64,000 bases of DNA from Roseiarcus sp036513315 (GCA_036513315.1 DATBZF010000132.1:38028-102027); one strand, 5' to 3'; counted from the stretch's first letter, positions 50,948-60,156 are shown. The notes: generated by a model not told the origin, from the sequence alone. Numbers and translations are program-made.

Positions 50948-51883
50948 TCACGCGTCCGTGGTCAGTTGGGCGCCGCCGATTTTGATCCGCTCGGCCAGGA
51001 ATTCCAGAAAGACGCGGATCCGGACCGGCAGGAGCCGACCCTGCCCGAGATAGACGGCATGGAGTTCGTCGATGTCGCCGGGGTTGAATTCCTCGAGAAC
51101 GGGGACAAGCCGGTTGGCGGCGATGTCGTCCTTGACGATGAATGAGGCCAGTCGAACCAGGCCTACGCCATCGATGGCGAGCGCCCGCAGCGCGTCGCCG
51201 TCGCTGACCTGGACGTTGCCGGCGGGCGGGATTGTTCTCTCGACGCCTCCCTCGATCAAGGGCCAGCCCTTCGTCAGACGGGCATGGGCATGATTGAAGC
51301 CGAGACGATTGTGCCGCGTCAGATCGCCCGGCGTTCTCGGAACGCCGTATCGCGCGAAATAGTCCGGCGATCCGACGATTATCATCCGCGCGGATCCGAG
51401 TTTGCGCGCGATGAGCTGCGAGCTTTTCAGGGCGCCGCTGCGTAGCGCGACATCGGTCCGCTGTTCCAACAGGTCGATCACCTGGTCCGTCAGCGATATC
51501 TCAAGAGAGAGCTTTGGATAGGCCTGGAGGAAAGCAGGCACGATCGGCAGCAGCAATCGCCGCCCCACCGGGATGTTGACGCTTACCCTGATCTTTCCGC
51601 TCGGGACCTTGGCTTCCGCGACGGATTGCTCGACCTCGGCGATGTCGGCAAGCACCCGGATGCTCCGATCGTAAAACAACCGTCCCTCCGGGGTAAGCTG
51701 AAGCGTCCTCGTCGAGCGATTGACCAGTCGGGCGCCGAGTCTGGTCTCGAGGCGCCCGACAAGCTTGCTGATCGCCGAGGGGGTCATAAGGAGTGCGCGC
51801 GCCGCCGCCGAAAATCCGCCAAGCTCGACAACCCGCACAAAGACTTCCATCTCGCCGGAGCGGTTTACGTCCAGTCGCGCCAC
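50948..51883 (-). CDS. LysR family transcriptional regulator
   Basis: A 311-residue regulator with an N-terminal winged helix (MEVFVRVVELGGFSAAARAL, MTPSAISKLVGRLETRLGAR, LVNRSTRTLQLTPEG) and a C-terminal periplasmic-binding-like effector domain (VSVNIPVGRRLLLPIVPAFL, LSLEISLTDQVIDLLEQRTD). The start is a GTG at 51883. It is divergent from the SDR gene at 52030, so it is the likely regulator of the SDR and monooxygenase genes to its right. Confidence 0.93.
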   Translation of the reverse strand: MARLDVNRSGEMEVFVRVVELGGFSAAARALLMTPSAISKLVGRLETRLGARLVNRSTRTLQLTPEGRLFYDRSIRVLADIAEVEQSVAEAKVPSGKIRVSVNIPVGRRLLLPIVPAFLQAYPKLSLEISLTDQVIDLLEQRTDVALRSGALKSSQLIARKLGSARMIIVGSPDYFARYGVPRTPGDLTRHNRLGFNHAHARLTKGWPLIEGGVERTIPPAGNVQVSDGDALRALAIDGVGLVRLASFIVKDDIAANRLVPVLEEFNPGDIDELHAVYLGQGRLLPVRIRVFLEFLAERIKIGGAQLTTDA

Positions 51884-52029
51884 TGTGATTTCATTTCATA
51901 AATGCTGTGCCGAGACAAAGTCTACTGCGCACTGCCGGGCGCGTCCATCTGGGCCGGACACGGGCGGCAGGACAGTGTCTCAGCTACGCTTTCGGCAGCT
52001 CAATACGCACCTTCGTCGAGGAGATCTTG

Positions 52030-52776
52030 ATGAGCACGCAAGTTGTCTTGATTACCGGCGGCCTTACCGGCATTGGGCGCGCCGCCGCCGTCGCTTTCGC
52101 CAAGAACGGCGCCAAAGTGGTTGTCGCGGGTCGGAGAGACGAGGCGGGCAAGGCGCTCGCTCAGGAGCTGCGCTCCTTGGGCGCCGAGGCCGAATTCATC
52201 AATGCCGACGTCCGCAAGGAGGATGAGGTCCGCAACATGGTCGATCAGACCATCGCGCGGTTTGGCCGTCTCGACGTTGCGGTCAACAATGCGGCAACCG
52301 AAGGCCAGGTTGGCCCGATTACAGATCAGACGGCGGAAAGCTTCGCCGCGACGTTCGAGACCAACGTTCTCGGCGTGGTCCTGAGCATGAAGCACGAGGT
52401 GCGCGCCATGCAGGCCCAGGGGAGCGGCAGCATCATCAACATCTCCTCGACTTATGGTCACCGGGGCGCGGCCTACGCTTCGATCTACGTCGGCGCCAAG
52501 CATGCGGTCGAAGGGATCACCAAGTCGGTGGCGCTCGAACTGGCGAAGTCGGGCATCCGGGTGAACGCCGTCGCGCCTGGCCCCACCGATACCGGCATGC
52601 TGACCCGTTTCACCGGCACCGCGGAGAACAAGGCCGCTCTCGTGAAGAAGGTGCCGCTGGACCGCCTTGGCCTCTCGGAGGAAGTCGCGGACGGCATAGT
52701 TTTTATCGCCTCGGACGGCGCCCAATGGATTACCGGCGCGGTTCTTAATGTCGATGGCGGTATGACCGCCAACTGA
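52030..52776 (+). CDS. SDR family oxidoreductase (glucose 1-dehydrogenase-like)
   Basis: A 248-residue classical short-chain dehydrogenase/reductase. The NAD(P)-binding motif is TGGLTGIGRAAAVAFAKNGA, the NNAATEG motif stands in for NNAG, and catalytic residues are Ser in IINISSTYG and Tyr-Lys in IYVGAKHAVEGITK. The C-terminal DGIVFIASDGAQWITGAVLN and VDGGM are typical. AGGAGATCTTG precedes ATG 52030; the open frame upstream to 51907 covers the promoter region. Next in the same direction is the Baeyer-Villiger monooxygenase gene, 316 bases away; alcohol oxidation to a ketone followed by Baeyer-Villiger insertion would be a logical sequence. Confidence 0.92.
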   Translation: MSTQVVLITGGLTGIGRAAAVAFAKNGAKVVVAGRRDEAGKALAQELRSLGAEAEFINADVRKEDEVRNMVDQTIARFGRLDVAVNNAATEGQVGPITDQTAESFAATFETNVLGVVLSMKHEVRAMQAQGSGSIINISSTYGHRGAAYASIYVGAKHAVEGITKSVALELAKSGIRVNAVAPGPTDTGMLTRFTGTAENKAALVKKVPLDRLGLSEEVADGIVFIASDGAQWITGAVLNVDGGMTAN

Positions 52777-53092
52777 CTCTGTTCGGGCGAGGTTCCTGCG
52801 CCCGGCAATTTCTCTGAACTGAAACAGCTCGGCCTGGAGCGGCTGCCGCACGCCACGCGTGCGCGGGCGGTGGACGCTGTGTCGTTGCGGGCGCCGTGCG
52901 CCGCCTACGGCGCCGCGATCGAAGACTCGCGTGCGCGACCTGTTCGTGGCTCCCAGGACCTCGATGCCGTTCGGAGAGGCCAAGCGGTCGCTGATCATGC
53001 TCGGCCCGAGGCCAGGAGCGGCTTGGCCTCGAGGCCTGAGCCGGGCGGATCGCTCCGCAATTGCGCACGATGCCCTGAAAGGAAACCAAGCT
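52777..53092. other. Gap between SDR and monooxygenase genes
   Basis: No conserved protein, repeat or hairpin-T-run was recognised in these 316 bases. Several long open frames cross it because of the high GC content. Confidence 0.4.
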
Positions 53093-54727
53093 ATGAGTAC
53101 GATCGAGGCGAAGGGAACGGACAACACCGCGGCGGAAGAGCTCGACGTCGTTATCGTCGGCGCGGGATTTGCTGGCCTCTATCTCCTTGACCGCCTGCGC
53201 GGCATGGGAATGTCCGTACAGGTGCTTGAGGCCGGAGACGGTCCCGGCGGCGTCTGGTATTGGAACTGTTATCCCGGGGCTCGCGTCGATTCTCCCGGCC
53301 CCATGTATCAATTTTCGCGCGAAGATCTATGGCGCGATTGGGCGTTCAGCGAGCTCTATCCCTCGTGGCAGGAAATCCGCGCCTACTTCCGTTACGTGGA
53401 CGAGAAGCTCGATCTCAGCCGGGATATTCGTTTCGGCGCCCGCGTGGTCGCGGCGGATTTCGACCGGACGTTCAATCGCTGGACCATCCGCGCAAGCGAT
53501 GGCTCCATGACGAAGGCCCGTTATTTCGTGATCTGCACCGGTTTGGGCTCCAAGCCGTATACGCCAGACATAGCTGGCCTCGGCGACTTCGCCGGCGAGC
53601 GCCATCACACCGCCCTGTGGCCACAGCAAGGTCTCGATCTGACCGGCAAGAGAGTCGGAGTCATCGGGACTGGCGCAAGCGGCGTGCAGGTCGCTCAGGA
53701 AGCCGCCCCCGTGGCGGCTCACCTTACCGTCTTTCAGCGAACGCCCAATCTGGCTTTGCCGATGCGGCAGAGGAAACTCGACGACGCCACCATCCGCCGC
53801 ATGAAGGAGGACTATCCAAGCGCGTATGAGAAGCGAAGGACGACTTTCGGGGGGTTCGACTACGAGTTTCTCGACAGGTCCGCCGCCGAGGTTTCCGATG
53901 CCGAGCGGCAAGCGACTTTCGAACGCATCTGGGAGATCGGCGGCCTTGCGCCGTGGGTCGGCTCGTTCAACGACCTCCTCGTGAACGAGAAGTCAAACCG
54001 CGCCGCCTACATTTTCTGGCGCGATAAGACCCGGGCGCGCATCAACGATCCGTTCGTCGCCGAGATTCTGGCCCCGACGGAGCCGGTGCACCCCTTTGGA
54101 ACCAAGCGGCCGTCGCTCGAACAGAACTTCTTCGAGATCTTCAACCAACCGAACGTGAGCCTGGTCGATCTCCGCAAAACGCCGATCGAATGCGTGACGA
54201 GCGGCGGAATCCTGACGGCGGCCGGCGAGCACGACCTGGACATCCTTGTCCTGGCGACCGGGTTCGACGCCATCACCGGCGGGCTGACCAGCATCGAAAT
54301 CCGCGGCGCCGAGGGCGAAACGCTGCAGGAGAAATGGGCGAAGGGGGTGCACACCCACCTCGGAATGACTTCGGCGGGCTTCCCCAATCTCCTCTTCGTC
54401 TACGGACCACAGAGTCCGAACGCCTTCGCCAATGGGCCGACCTGCGCCGAACTCCAGGGCGAGTGGATCGCCCGGATGCTGAACTACCTTCGCCAGCACC
54501 GCTTTACGCGGTTCGAGGCCACTGTCTCCGCCGAGGAAGCGTGGCGCGCGGAGGTGCTCGATATTGCGGACTCAACACTCTTCCCGCGCGCCGATTCCTG
54601 GTATTTCGGCGCCAACGTCCCTGGCAAGCGGCGCGAGATGCTCGCCTACGCCGGCGGTCTGTCGACCTACATGGACAAATGCAACCAAAGCGCCGAACGC
54701 GGCTACGAGGGCTTCGTGATCAACTGA
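53093..54727 (+). CDS. Baeyer-Villiger-type flavin monooxygenase
   Basis: A 544-residue class B flavoprotein monooxygenase. An N-terminal FAD Rossmann motif (VVIVGAGFAGLYLLDRL) is followed by PGGVWYWNCYPGARVDS. The Baeyer-Villiger fingerprint F-x-G-x3-H-x3-W-P is satisfied exactly at residues 166-177 (FAGERHHTALWP), and the NADPH-binding GVIGTGASGVQV comes next. It ends with a helical C-terminal region. Members of this group oxygenate cyclic, aliphatic or aryl ketones to esters or lactones using NADPH. GAAAGGAAACC precedes ATG 53093; longer in-frame starts are not supported. Substrate unknown. Confidence 0.93.
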   Translation: MSTIEAKGTDNTAAEELDVVIVGAGFAGLYLLDRLRGMGMSVQVLEAGDGPGGVWYWNCYPGARVDSPGPMYQFSREDLWRDWAFSELYPSWQEIRAYFRYVDEKLDLSRDIRFGARVVAADFDRTFNRWTIRASDGSMTKARYFVICTGLGSKPYTPDIAGLGDFAGERHHTALWPQQGLDLTGKRVGVIGTGASGVQVAQEAAPVAAHLTVFQRTPNLALPMRQRKLDDATIRRMKEDYPSAYEKRRTTFGGFDYEFLDRSAAEVSDAERQATFERIWEIGGLAPWVGSFNDLLVNEKSNRAAYIFWRDKTRARINDPFVAEILAPTEPVHPFGTKRPSLEQNFFEIFNQPNVSLVDLRKTPIECVTSGGILTAAGEHDLDILVLATGFDAITGGLTSIEIRGAEGETLQEKWAKGVHTHLGMTSAGFPNLLFVYGPQSPNAFANGPTCAELQGEWIARMLNYLRQHRFTRFEATVSAEEAWRAEVLDIADSTLFPRADSWYFGANVPGKRREMLAYAGGLSTYMDKCNQSAERGYEGFVIN

Positions 54728-55324
54728 CGTTCGAACTCGCCTCGCGCGCCATCGAGGCGGCGGAGCAGACGCGCCGCACGCGCTCGAGCTGCGCCTCGTG
54801 GCCGTTTTGCTACCGACACAATCGACTACAACCGGCGACAAATCGTTGACGCGCCGCGGCGCCAATGAGACAATGAATTCGCAAGGTTCGGGCCGCCTCC
54901 CAAGGCGCCCTCGCCAATGCGAATCCTGGTGGGATTGGGGCGGGTGACAAGTTGGTGCGATAAAGCGGCGAGTGGTACTAATTCGCTTCACAAGTCGTTG
55001 ATATCGCCCGATTGGCGTTCCTAAACAGCGGGCCAGACTTTGGTGAGAGGCTTGCGTAGACTCGGATTGGCGCTAAATTCATGGTGGGTTGGCGGGCGAA
55101 GCGGAGAGTCCTGATGCGGTCGCTTGCGATTATCGCGCCAACGCCTCTACAAACGATCGGACGTCGACGCAACAAACCGTACAGGCCCAGCAATCGACCG
55201 AAAGCCGTTCGAACTGACGTTTGGCCGACGCGTTTGGCCAGAAGCCGCGCAGCTTTGCTTGCCGACGATGTCAGGCCAACCGAACCCGTGTTGGGGGAGA
55301 GCGGGACCGGCTGAAGGACGTCAT
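54728..55324. other. Long intergenic region without recognised features
   Basis: In these 597 bases between the monooxygenase and the phytochelatin-synthase-like gene I see no supported gene, repeat or clear terminator. Only the ribosome binding site AAGGACG at its end is recognisable. Confidence 0.45.
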
Positions 55325-56065
55325 ATGCCGATTCGCGTTTTTCGATCGTTATTGCTCGCCGCGTGTCTCGCGGCGTTCGGTGCGCGCGCCGATACACTCT
55401 CTCTGCCGGCCGGCCTCACGGATCTGAGTTCCGAGGAAGGCGAGAAATTCTTCCTCGAGAGTAGTGCGCACGAAGCCTATTTCCCGATCTCGGCCAATTT
55501 TGTCACGCAGAAGACCCAAGCCTATTGCGGCGTCGCGAGCATTGTCATGGTTCTCAACGCGTTGCGCGCGCCCGCGCCTTCGACCCCGGAATATCTGCCT
55601 TACCGGACCTTTACGCAGGACAATCTCCTCGATGACGCCACGGATGCGGTGCTGCCGCGCAATCTTCTCGCACGGCAAGGCATGACGCTCGATCAACTGG
55701 GTGGGTTGCTGGCGTTGCATCCCGTCGCGGTCGAGGTCCATCATGCCGTCGACGGCGGCCTCGATGGCTTTCGCGCCGCCGCGCGAGCAGCGCTCGGCGA
55801 AAAGGATCATTTCGTTATCGTCAACTATCTCCGCAGAGCGCTCGGGCAGGAGACGGGCGGCCATATCTCGCCTCTTGCGGCCTATGACGACAAGACGGAC
55901 AGGTTTCTTATTCTGGATGTCGCGCGTTACAAATATCCGCCGGTTTGGGTCAAGGCGTCCGACTTGTTCGACGCAATGAACACAAGCGACGCCGCCAACG
56001 ACAACAAGACGCGCGGCTATGTCATCGTGGCGAAGGCCGAGACGCCCCAGGCGCCGGCGCAATGA
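55325..56065 (+). CDS. Phytochelatin synthase-like cysteine protease family protein, secreted
   Basis: A 246-residue papain-like protein of the phytochelatin synthase family. It has a signal peptide (LLLAACLAAFGARA, cleavage near residue 22) and the catalytic triad Cys68 (TQKTQAYCGVASIVMVLNAL), His180 (QETGGHISPLAAYDDK) and Asp198 (FLILDVARYKYPPVWV). This is the short prokaryotic form without the C-terminal Cys-rich domain of plants. Such proteins cleave glycine from glutathione and make phytochelatins poorly if at all. Export implies action on periplasmic glutathione or conjugates. AAGGACG lies before ATG 55325; the longer open frame upstream is not conserved. Confidence 0.88.
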   Translation: MPIRVFRSLLLAACLAAFGARADTLSLPAGLTDLSSEEGEKFFLESSAHEAYFPISANFVTQKTQAYCGVASIVMVLNALRAPAPSTPEYLPYRTFTQDNLLDDATDAVLPRNLLARQGMTLDQLGGLLALHPVAVEVHHAVDGGLDGFRAAARAALGEKDHFVIVNYLRRALGQETGGHISPLAAYDDKTDRFLILDVARYKYPPVWVKASDLFDAMNTSDAANDNKTRGYVIVAKAETPQAPAQ

Positions 56066-56083
56066 TGGCGCCTTCAGCCGCCA

Positions 56084-56536
56084 TCACCTGGCGGCCTTGA
56101 TGTCCGCCGCTGAGATGGCGTCGTCATAGCTGTTGCCGAAATGGGTGCGGACATAATTGATCACGTCCGCCGCCTGCTCGTCGCTCATCATGCGCCCAAC
56201 CGCCGGCATGCCGCGCAGCCCATGGAGCAGCACGGTTTCCAGATAGCCTGCCGAGGCGAGCTTCTCATTCCCGGCCAGGGACGGATAGGCGCCGGCGCCG
56301 ATCGCGCCCATCGCGTCCGGCTGATGGCAGGCGGCGCAGATATTGGCGTAAAGGGCCGCGCCACCCCGCTCGTTGAATACCCAACCGGAGCTCAGGGTAG
56401 GACTTTTCGAGGGCGGCTCCTGAGCCGGGGCGGCCGTGCCGAGAATGAAGAAGGCGGCAAGCGATAGGGCGACCGTTGAGCGAGGGCTCCAAAAGGCGCG
56501 GTCGTCGTCGCAGGGAGAGGGGCGAGTGCGCATCAT
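56084..56536 (-). CDS. Single-haem c-type cytochrome, partner of the amine oxidase
   Basis: A 150-residue exported cytochrome c. After a charged N-terminus there is a signal-anchor segment (VALSLAAFFILGTAAPA, about residues 22-38), then a class I cytochrome fold with haem motif CAACH (67-71), GAGAYPSLAGN, a likely axial methionine in LHGLRGMPAVG (Met110) and ADVINYVRTHFGN. Its ATG (56536) begins five bases after the stop of the flavin amine oxidase gene, so the two are cotranscribed. The pairing recalls nicotine oxidoreductase with its dedicated cytochrome c, in which the flavin passes electrons to the cytochrome rather than to oxygen. Confidence 0.9.
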   Translation of the reverse strand: MMRTRPSPCDDDRAFWSPRSTVALSLAAFFILGTAAPAQEPPSKSPTLSSGWVFNERGGAALYANICAACHQPDAMGAIGAGAYPSLAGNEKLASAGYLETVLLHGLRGMPAVGRMMSDEQAADVINYVRTHFGNSYDDAISAADIKAAR

Positions 56537-56541
56537 TGCGG

Positions 56542-58140
56542 TCACGACGCGATCACGCGCGCGTGCAGGCGTGTGATCGCGTCCAGCGCCGAGAGGATCG
56601 CGCCTTCCTGCCAAGCGGGAATGTAGGAGACATGTTCGCCGGCCAGTACGATCCGGCCGTCGATCTGGCAGAGATTATCGTAGTGGTCGCGCCGCGTCTC
56701 CTCTGACCATTCGCCTGCGCAGCCAAGCGTGAAAGGCACGCGGTGCCAGGCGACGGAAACGCCGTTTTCAAATTCCGTCCGGTATTGCGGATGGATTTGC
56801 GCGCCATATTCGACAGCGAGCCTGATGCGCTCGGCCGGCGCCATCGCCGTGAATTCGTATGAATTCGGACCGTTGAAAGTGTAGCCGCCGAGCAGCACCC
56901 CTTTGCCGCCGGCATTATAGCCGGCGCTCGGATAGGAAATCTGGCGGATGGGCAGGTCGGTATAGGAGATCCCGCCGAAGATGTGCTCGTCCTCCTCCCA
57001 GAATCGGCGCCGGAACTGCAGTCCGAATTTCACCGACGAACCGTAGGGAACCGCATCAATCGCCGCTTTCATCGGGGCCGAGACATTGACGGAAATCTGG
57101 CTGAGGATGGTGAGCGGCAGCGCACAGACGCACCAGTCCGCCTTTATCTCCTCGTGCGCCCCGCCTTGCGCGAGATTTTGGAAAACAACCGCGACGCCAT
57201 GCTCATCCTGATTGACGCCAGTCACTTTGGCGCCGTAGCGGATGGCGTTTGGCAGCTGCCGCGCGAAAGCCTCGCCGATCCTGCCCATGCCGCCGACCGG
57301 CTGGAACATGGTCGTCTGAAAATCGTAGGCCAGAAAATTCTGCAATCCCCGCCAAAGGCGCGACGTCAGGATGTCGTGCAAGCCGATCGGTTCTCCGTTG
57401 ACTGGCTTGGCGCCGAGGCCGCCGCCCGGATCTTTGGCGTAGCCGCGGAATTCGGCGGAGTCGTCCCCGGCTTTGTAACGGAAATCCCGGTCGAGGCCGC
57501 CATGAGCGCGTAACGCTTCGAGCAATATTTCCTGATCTTCCTTCGACACCGCGTCGTCGAGCGCGCCTTTCCGAGCAGCCTTGGCCAAGAGCTCGGATAT
57601 GCCGCCTTCGAAATCCGCCTTGATGTCACGGATGCGTTGCGGCGCGCCGCCGAACGCCTGCGCCGAATGGAGAAGGGCGTTGTGATTGAGTTGGATGAAC
57701 GGCTCAAGAGCCACGTCGAACCTGCGGCAATAATCGAGCAGCGCGTGATGGTGATAGGGAATGCGCCACGGTCCGGGATTGAGGTAGAGGCCAGCATCGA
57801 ATTCGCAATGCTGAGTAGCGCCGCCGAGCTCGGTATAGACATCGCCGCCCCTGATCGACCAGTTCCGGCCGCCTGGACGAGTGTTGTATTCGAGGATCTG
57901 AACCTTGTAGCCTGCGCGGCCGAGCTCGATCGCCGCCGTCATACCGGCAAGACCTGCTCCCAGGATGATGACCGACGCCCCCTTCGGGTCGCCCTCGAGC
58001 TTGATCGGGCCTCGATAAGGCGACTCGGCTGCGAGCCCAAGCCTCGTCATCGCTTGATACATCGCGGCGCCGCCAGCCGTCGCCCCAATGAGCGCGAGGA
58101 GGTTGCGTCGGTTCAAGGGGAGGGCGGCATCGCTCATCAT
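56542..58140 (-). CDS. Tat-exported flavin monoamine oxidase/dehydrogenase family protein
   Basis: A 532-residue flavoprotein of the amine oxidase family. It begins with a twin-arginine signal (PLNRRNLLALIGATAGGAAM), followed by the FAD Rossmann motif VIILGAGLAGMTAAIELGRA and the conserved NTRPGGRNWSIRGGD. The FAD-binding C-terminus is IVLAGEHVSYIPAWQEGAIL, SALDAITRLH. The mature enzyme is therefore periplasmic. A cytochrome c gene follows five bases downstream, which suggests dehydrogenase rather than oxidase chemistry. The substrate amine is unknown. Adjacent ATGs at 58140 and 58137 both fit; the longer frame to 58185 lacks support. Confidence 0.9.
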   Translation of the reverse strand: MMSDAALPLNRRNLLALIGATAGGAAMYQAMTRLGLAAESPYRGPIKLEGDPKGASVIILGAGLAGMTAAIELGRAGYKVQILEYNTRPGGRNWSIRGGDVYTELGGATQHCEFDAGLYLNPGPWRIPYHHHALLDYCRRFDVALEPFIQLNHNALLHSAQAFGGAPQRIRDIKADFEGGISELLAKAARKGALDDAVSKEDQEILLEALRAHGGLDRDFRYKAGDDSAEFRGYAKDPGGGLGAKPVNGEPIGLHDILTSRLWRGLQNFLAYDFQTTMFQPVGGMGRIGEAFARQLPNAIRYGAKVTGVNQDEHGVAVVFQNLAQGGAHEEIKADWCVCALPLTILSQISVNVSAPMKAAIDAVPYGSSVKFGLQFRRRFWEEDEHIFGGISYTDLPIRQISYPSAGYNAGGKGVLLGGYTFNGPNSYEFTAMAPAERIRLAVEYGAQIHPQYRTEFENGVSVAWHRVPFTLGCAGEWSEETRRDHYDNLCQIDGRIVLAGEHVSYIPAWQEGAILSALDAITRLHARVIAS

Positions 58141-58499
58141 GCTACTCTTGTTTGATCGCCAGCGGTCCCGACGCGGAGATTGCAAGATCGTCGGCGCAAA
58201 ACCCCACCAGCGCGGAAGTGGATATCATTGTTACCGCAGAGAAATTCACTTCCAGCAGTATCGTTTTTCCGTGAAATGCGATGTCGCCAACTCGCCCGCT
58301 TCCCAACCCATTTCGATGCAAGGATTTCAAACGCAGGGCCAGTGAACGGTGCGTTCGCAGCCCTACGCGATCTTGCGCATCGCGTCCAAGTCGATCTAAA
58401 AAATTGATCACGGTCGCCCGCGGTCGGCGAAGTACTTGCAAAGTAGCGCAAATCATGCACAACGCCATTGCTGTTGTGGATATATGAAGAGGAGCGATT
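58141..58499. other. Divergent intergenic region before the small DNA-binding-like gene
   Basis: This 359-base stretch lies between the amine oxidase start and a small plus-strand gene. It should contain both promoters, but none stands out by eye, and no gene or repeat is supported. The right end has AAGAGGAGCG as ribosome binding site for the gene at 58500. Confidence 0.4.
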
Positions 58500-58712
58500 G
58501 TGGCCAAGGTAGCAATACGAAGCAAGAAGGCCCCTGTTCGGCGGCCGTGGTCGAAAGACGATCTGCGCCTTCTGAAGAGCATGGCTCGCAAGGAGCCGCT
58601 TTCGAAGATCGCAAAGTCTCTCAAGCGGACTGAAGGAGCCACGCGCCATAAGGCGACGATCGTCGGCATATCGTTGAGGATGACGCCCAAAAGGCGCAAG
58701 TCGGCAAAGTAG
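58500..58712 (+). CDS. Small basic helix-turn-helix-like protein (conserved in Rhizobiales)
   Basis: A 70-residue very basic protein. The core RPWSKDDLRLLKSMARKEPL, SKIAKSLKRTEGATRHKATI resembles a Myb/SANT or sigma-like tri-helix, and I recall near-identical small proteins across Rhizobiales, usually unnamed. It starts at a GTG with AGAGGAGCGATT upstream. It may bind DNA or RNA; no experimental role is known to me. Confidence 0.7.
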   Translation: MAKVAIRSKKAPVRRPWSKDDLRLLKSMARKEPLSKIAKSLKRTEGATRHKATIVGISLRMTPKRRKSAK

Positions 58713-59032
58713 AGCTGAGATAGTACGTCCGTCCGCGCACGCTCTGTCCCGAATTGAAGTAAGATTGCACTACGCCGGAGCGGTCGTTGGCGCAGCCAGG
58801 TCGCTGCGGCCCGTTCGGTTGCCCGCGGGTAGCTTCGCCTCGATTTGTCGCCGTGATTTGGCGCGGACGCCCCAAGACCGGCGGCCGCCACGCGAAGGTA
58901 GAGTTGTCAACGCACCTGACGCGGCCGCCATAGGGTCGCTAATTGATCCCTATCGCACGCGAACAGCGTTGAATCCGCGTTTTGTCTAATCGGCGGCGGC
59001 GATATTTGGGAGATCATTAGAGTTGCAGCGCT
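58713..59032. other. Intergenic region before the type II secretion cluster end
   Basis: This 320-base stretch lies between a small plus-strand gene and the 3' end of the secretion cluster. No gene, repeat or hairpin-T-run terminator for either strand was recognised. Confidence 0.4.
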
Positions 59033-59611
59033 CTAATTGTCCGATCGCGGGAACTCGAGCGCAACCGTCTTTTCGCCTTTTTCCATGACAGTCGAACGCG
59101 GTGAAACGGCCTTGACTCGCCAGCCCGATTCCGCGTCGCCCTCTCTCACCTGCACCACGAGTTTTGTCGTCTGATTGAGCAATACGGCAATCCGTGCGTC
59201 GGCGCTGACGATCGTTCCGACAAGGACCAGCGGCGGCCGCTCGGGTTCCGTCGCCTTGATGGCGACCGGCATAGGGTGGGGAGCGGGATCTGGAGCCTCG
59301 GGGATCACGGGAGGCGGGGGGCGACGGGAAGCAGAAAACAGCGGTCGGTCGCGCGTCGCCGCTAGCGCGCGAACCGGGATGGCCCAAAGAGGATTGCCTC
59401 TTGACGCCAGTGGATCGGAGTTTCGGGCTGGCGGCGCTTCGGGCTCATCCAAGGCTTTCACGGCTGGCGTCATTTCGGTGGCCGACGTTTTCTCCAGCGT
59501 CGCCATTAGGCCCGGACGATCGAGCCCCGCGCTGTGCGAATGTCGCGCAGTCAGGAGCGTAACGGCCGCGATGCAAGAGAGCAGCGCCTTGCTCATCGTT
59601 CGGGCTGCCAT
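59033..59611 (-). CDS. Type II secretion-associated protein, GspN/GspC-like
   Basis: A 192-residue protein with an N-terminal signal or anchor (ALLSCIAAVTLLTARHSHSA), a proline-rich middle (ASRRPPPPVIPEAPDPAPHP) and a C-terminal domain PPLVLVGTIVSADARIAVLL, VREGDAESGWRVKAVSPRST that resembles the homology region of GspC and PilP. In compact Rhizobiales clusters the gene at this place is often called gspN. It overlaps the end of the GspM-like gene by 19 bases. It could link the inner-membrane platform to the secretin, which is not in the window. Confidence 0.7.
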   Translation of the reverse strand: MAARTMSKALLSCIAAVTLLTARHSHSAGLDRPGLMATLEKTSATEMTPAVKALDEPEAPPARNSDPLASRGNPLWAIPVRALAATRDRPLFSASRRPPPPVIPEAPDPAPHPMPVAIKATEPERPPLVLVGTIVSADARIAVLLNQTTKLVVQVREGDAESGWRVKAVSPRSTVMEKGEKTVALEFPRSDN

Positions 59612-60156
59612 TGTCCGGACACTCCAACAATGACGCGCATCCGCGCACTTTCCGCTTCTCCAAAAACTTGTGGCGACTGAATCGCGAGCGTGTCGATGAA
59701 GAGATAGGGCATACCAGCTTCGAGATCGTAGAGCAATGGCTGCAAGCCCGGTTGAGCGATCTCGACGCTTGCGGTCAGGCTGACGAAGCCGTCTTTAGCC
59801 TCTGGCCCGTCGATTACAATTTGCGACGAGAGGACGGCTCCGCCGGCTTTTACCACTGCCGAATCGATGCGCTGCTGCAGGGCCGCGCCGGCCACGGTAA
59901 TCGTTTGGCCTTCTATAAAGGGTGAACCGGTCGCTCCAGGATTGTCGGCGCCGGTAGCAGTTTGGCTCGACTTCGCGCGACCGTCGATCTGCGCGAGGCG
60001 CTCGCGAGCAATTGTGACGGCGTTGGAGCGATCGAAAAAGTCAACGGCAAGCCAAATTGACAATACAATCATTGCCGCGACGATGGAGAAATATGAGAGC
60101 GCTGCGAGACTCCGACGGCTCGCGGATACCGCATTCGATGTCCCGTTTCTGGTCAT
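59593..60156 (-). CDS. gspM: Type II secretion protein GspM-like
   Basis: A 187-residue inner-membrane assembly-platform protein. One N-terminal transmembrane segment (YFSIVAAMIVLSIWLAVDFF, residues 22-41) is followed by a short coiled region and a ferredoxin-like periplasmic domain (FVSLTASVEIAQPGLQPLLY, DLEAGMPYLFIDTLAIQSPQ), the GspMb arrangement. It overlaps the GspL-like gene by four bases (ATGA) and the GspN-like gene at its end. No catalytic role; it partners GspL. Confidence 0.82.
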   Translation of the reverse strand: MTRNGTSNAVSASRRSLAALSYFSIVAAMIVLSIWLAVDFFDRSNAVTIARERLAQIDGRAKSSQTATGADNPGATGSPFIEGQTITVAGAALQQRIDSAVVKAGGAVLSSQIVIDGPEAKDGFVSLTASVEIAQPGLQPLLYDLEAGMPYLFIDTLAIQSPQVFGEAESARMRVIVGVSGQWQPER

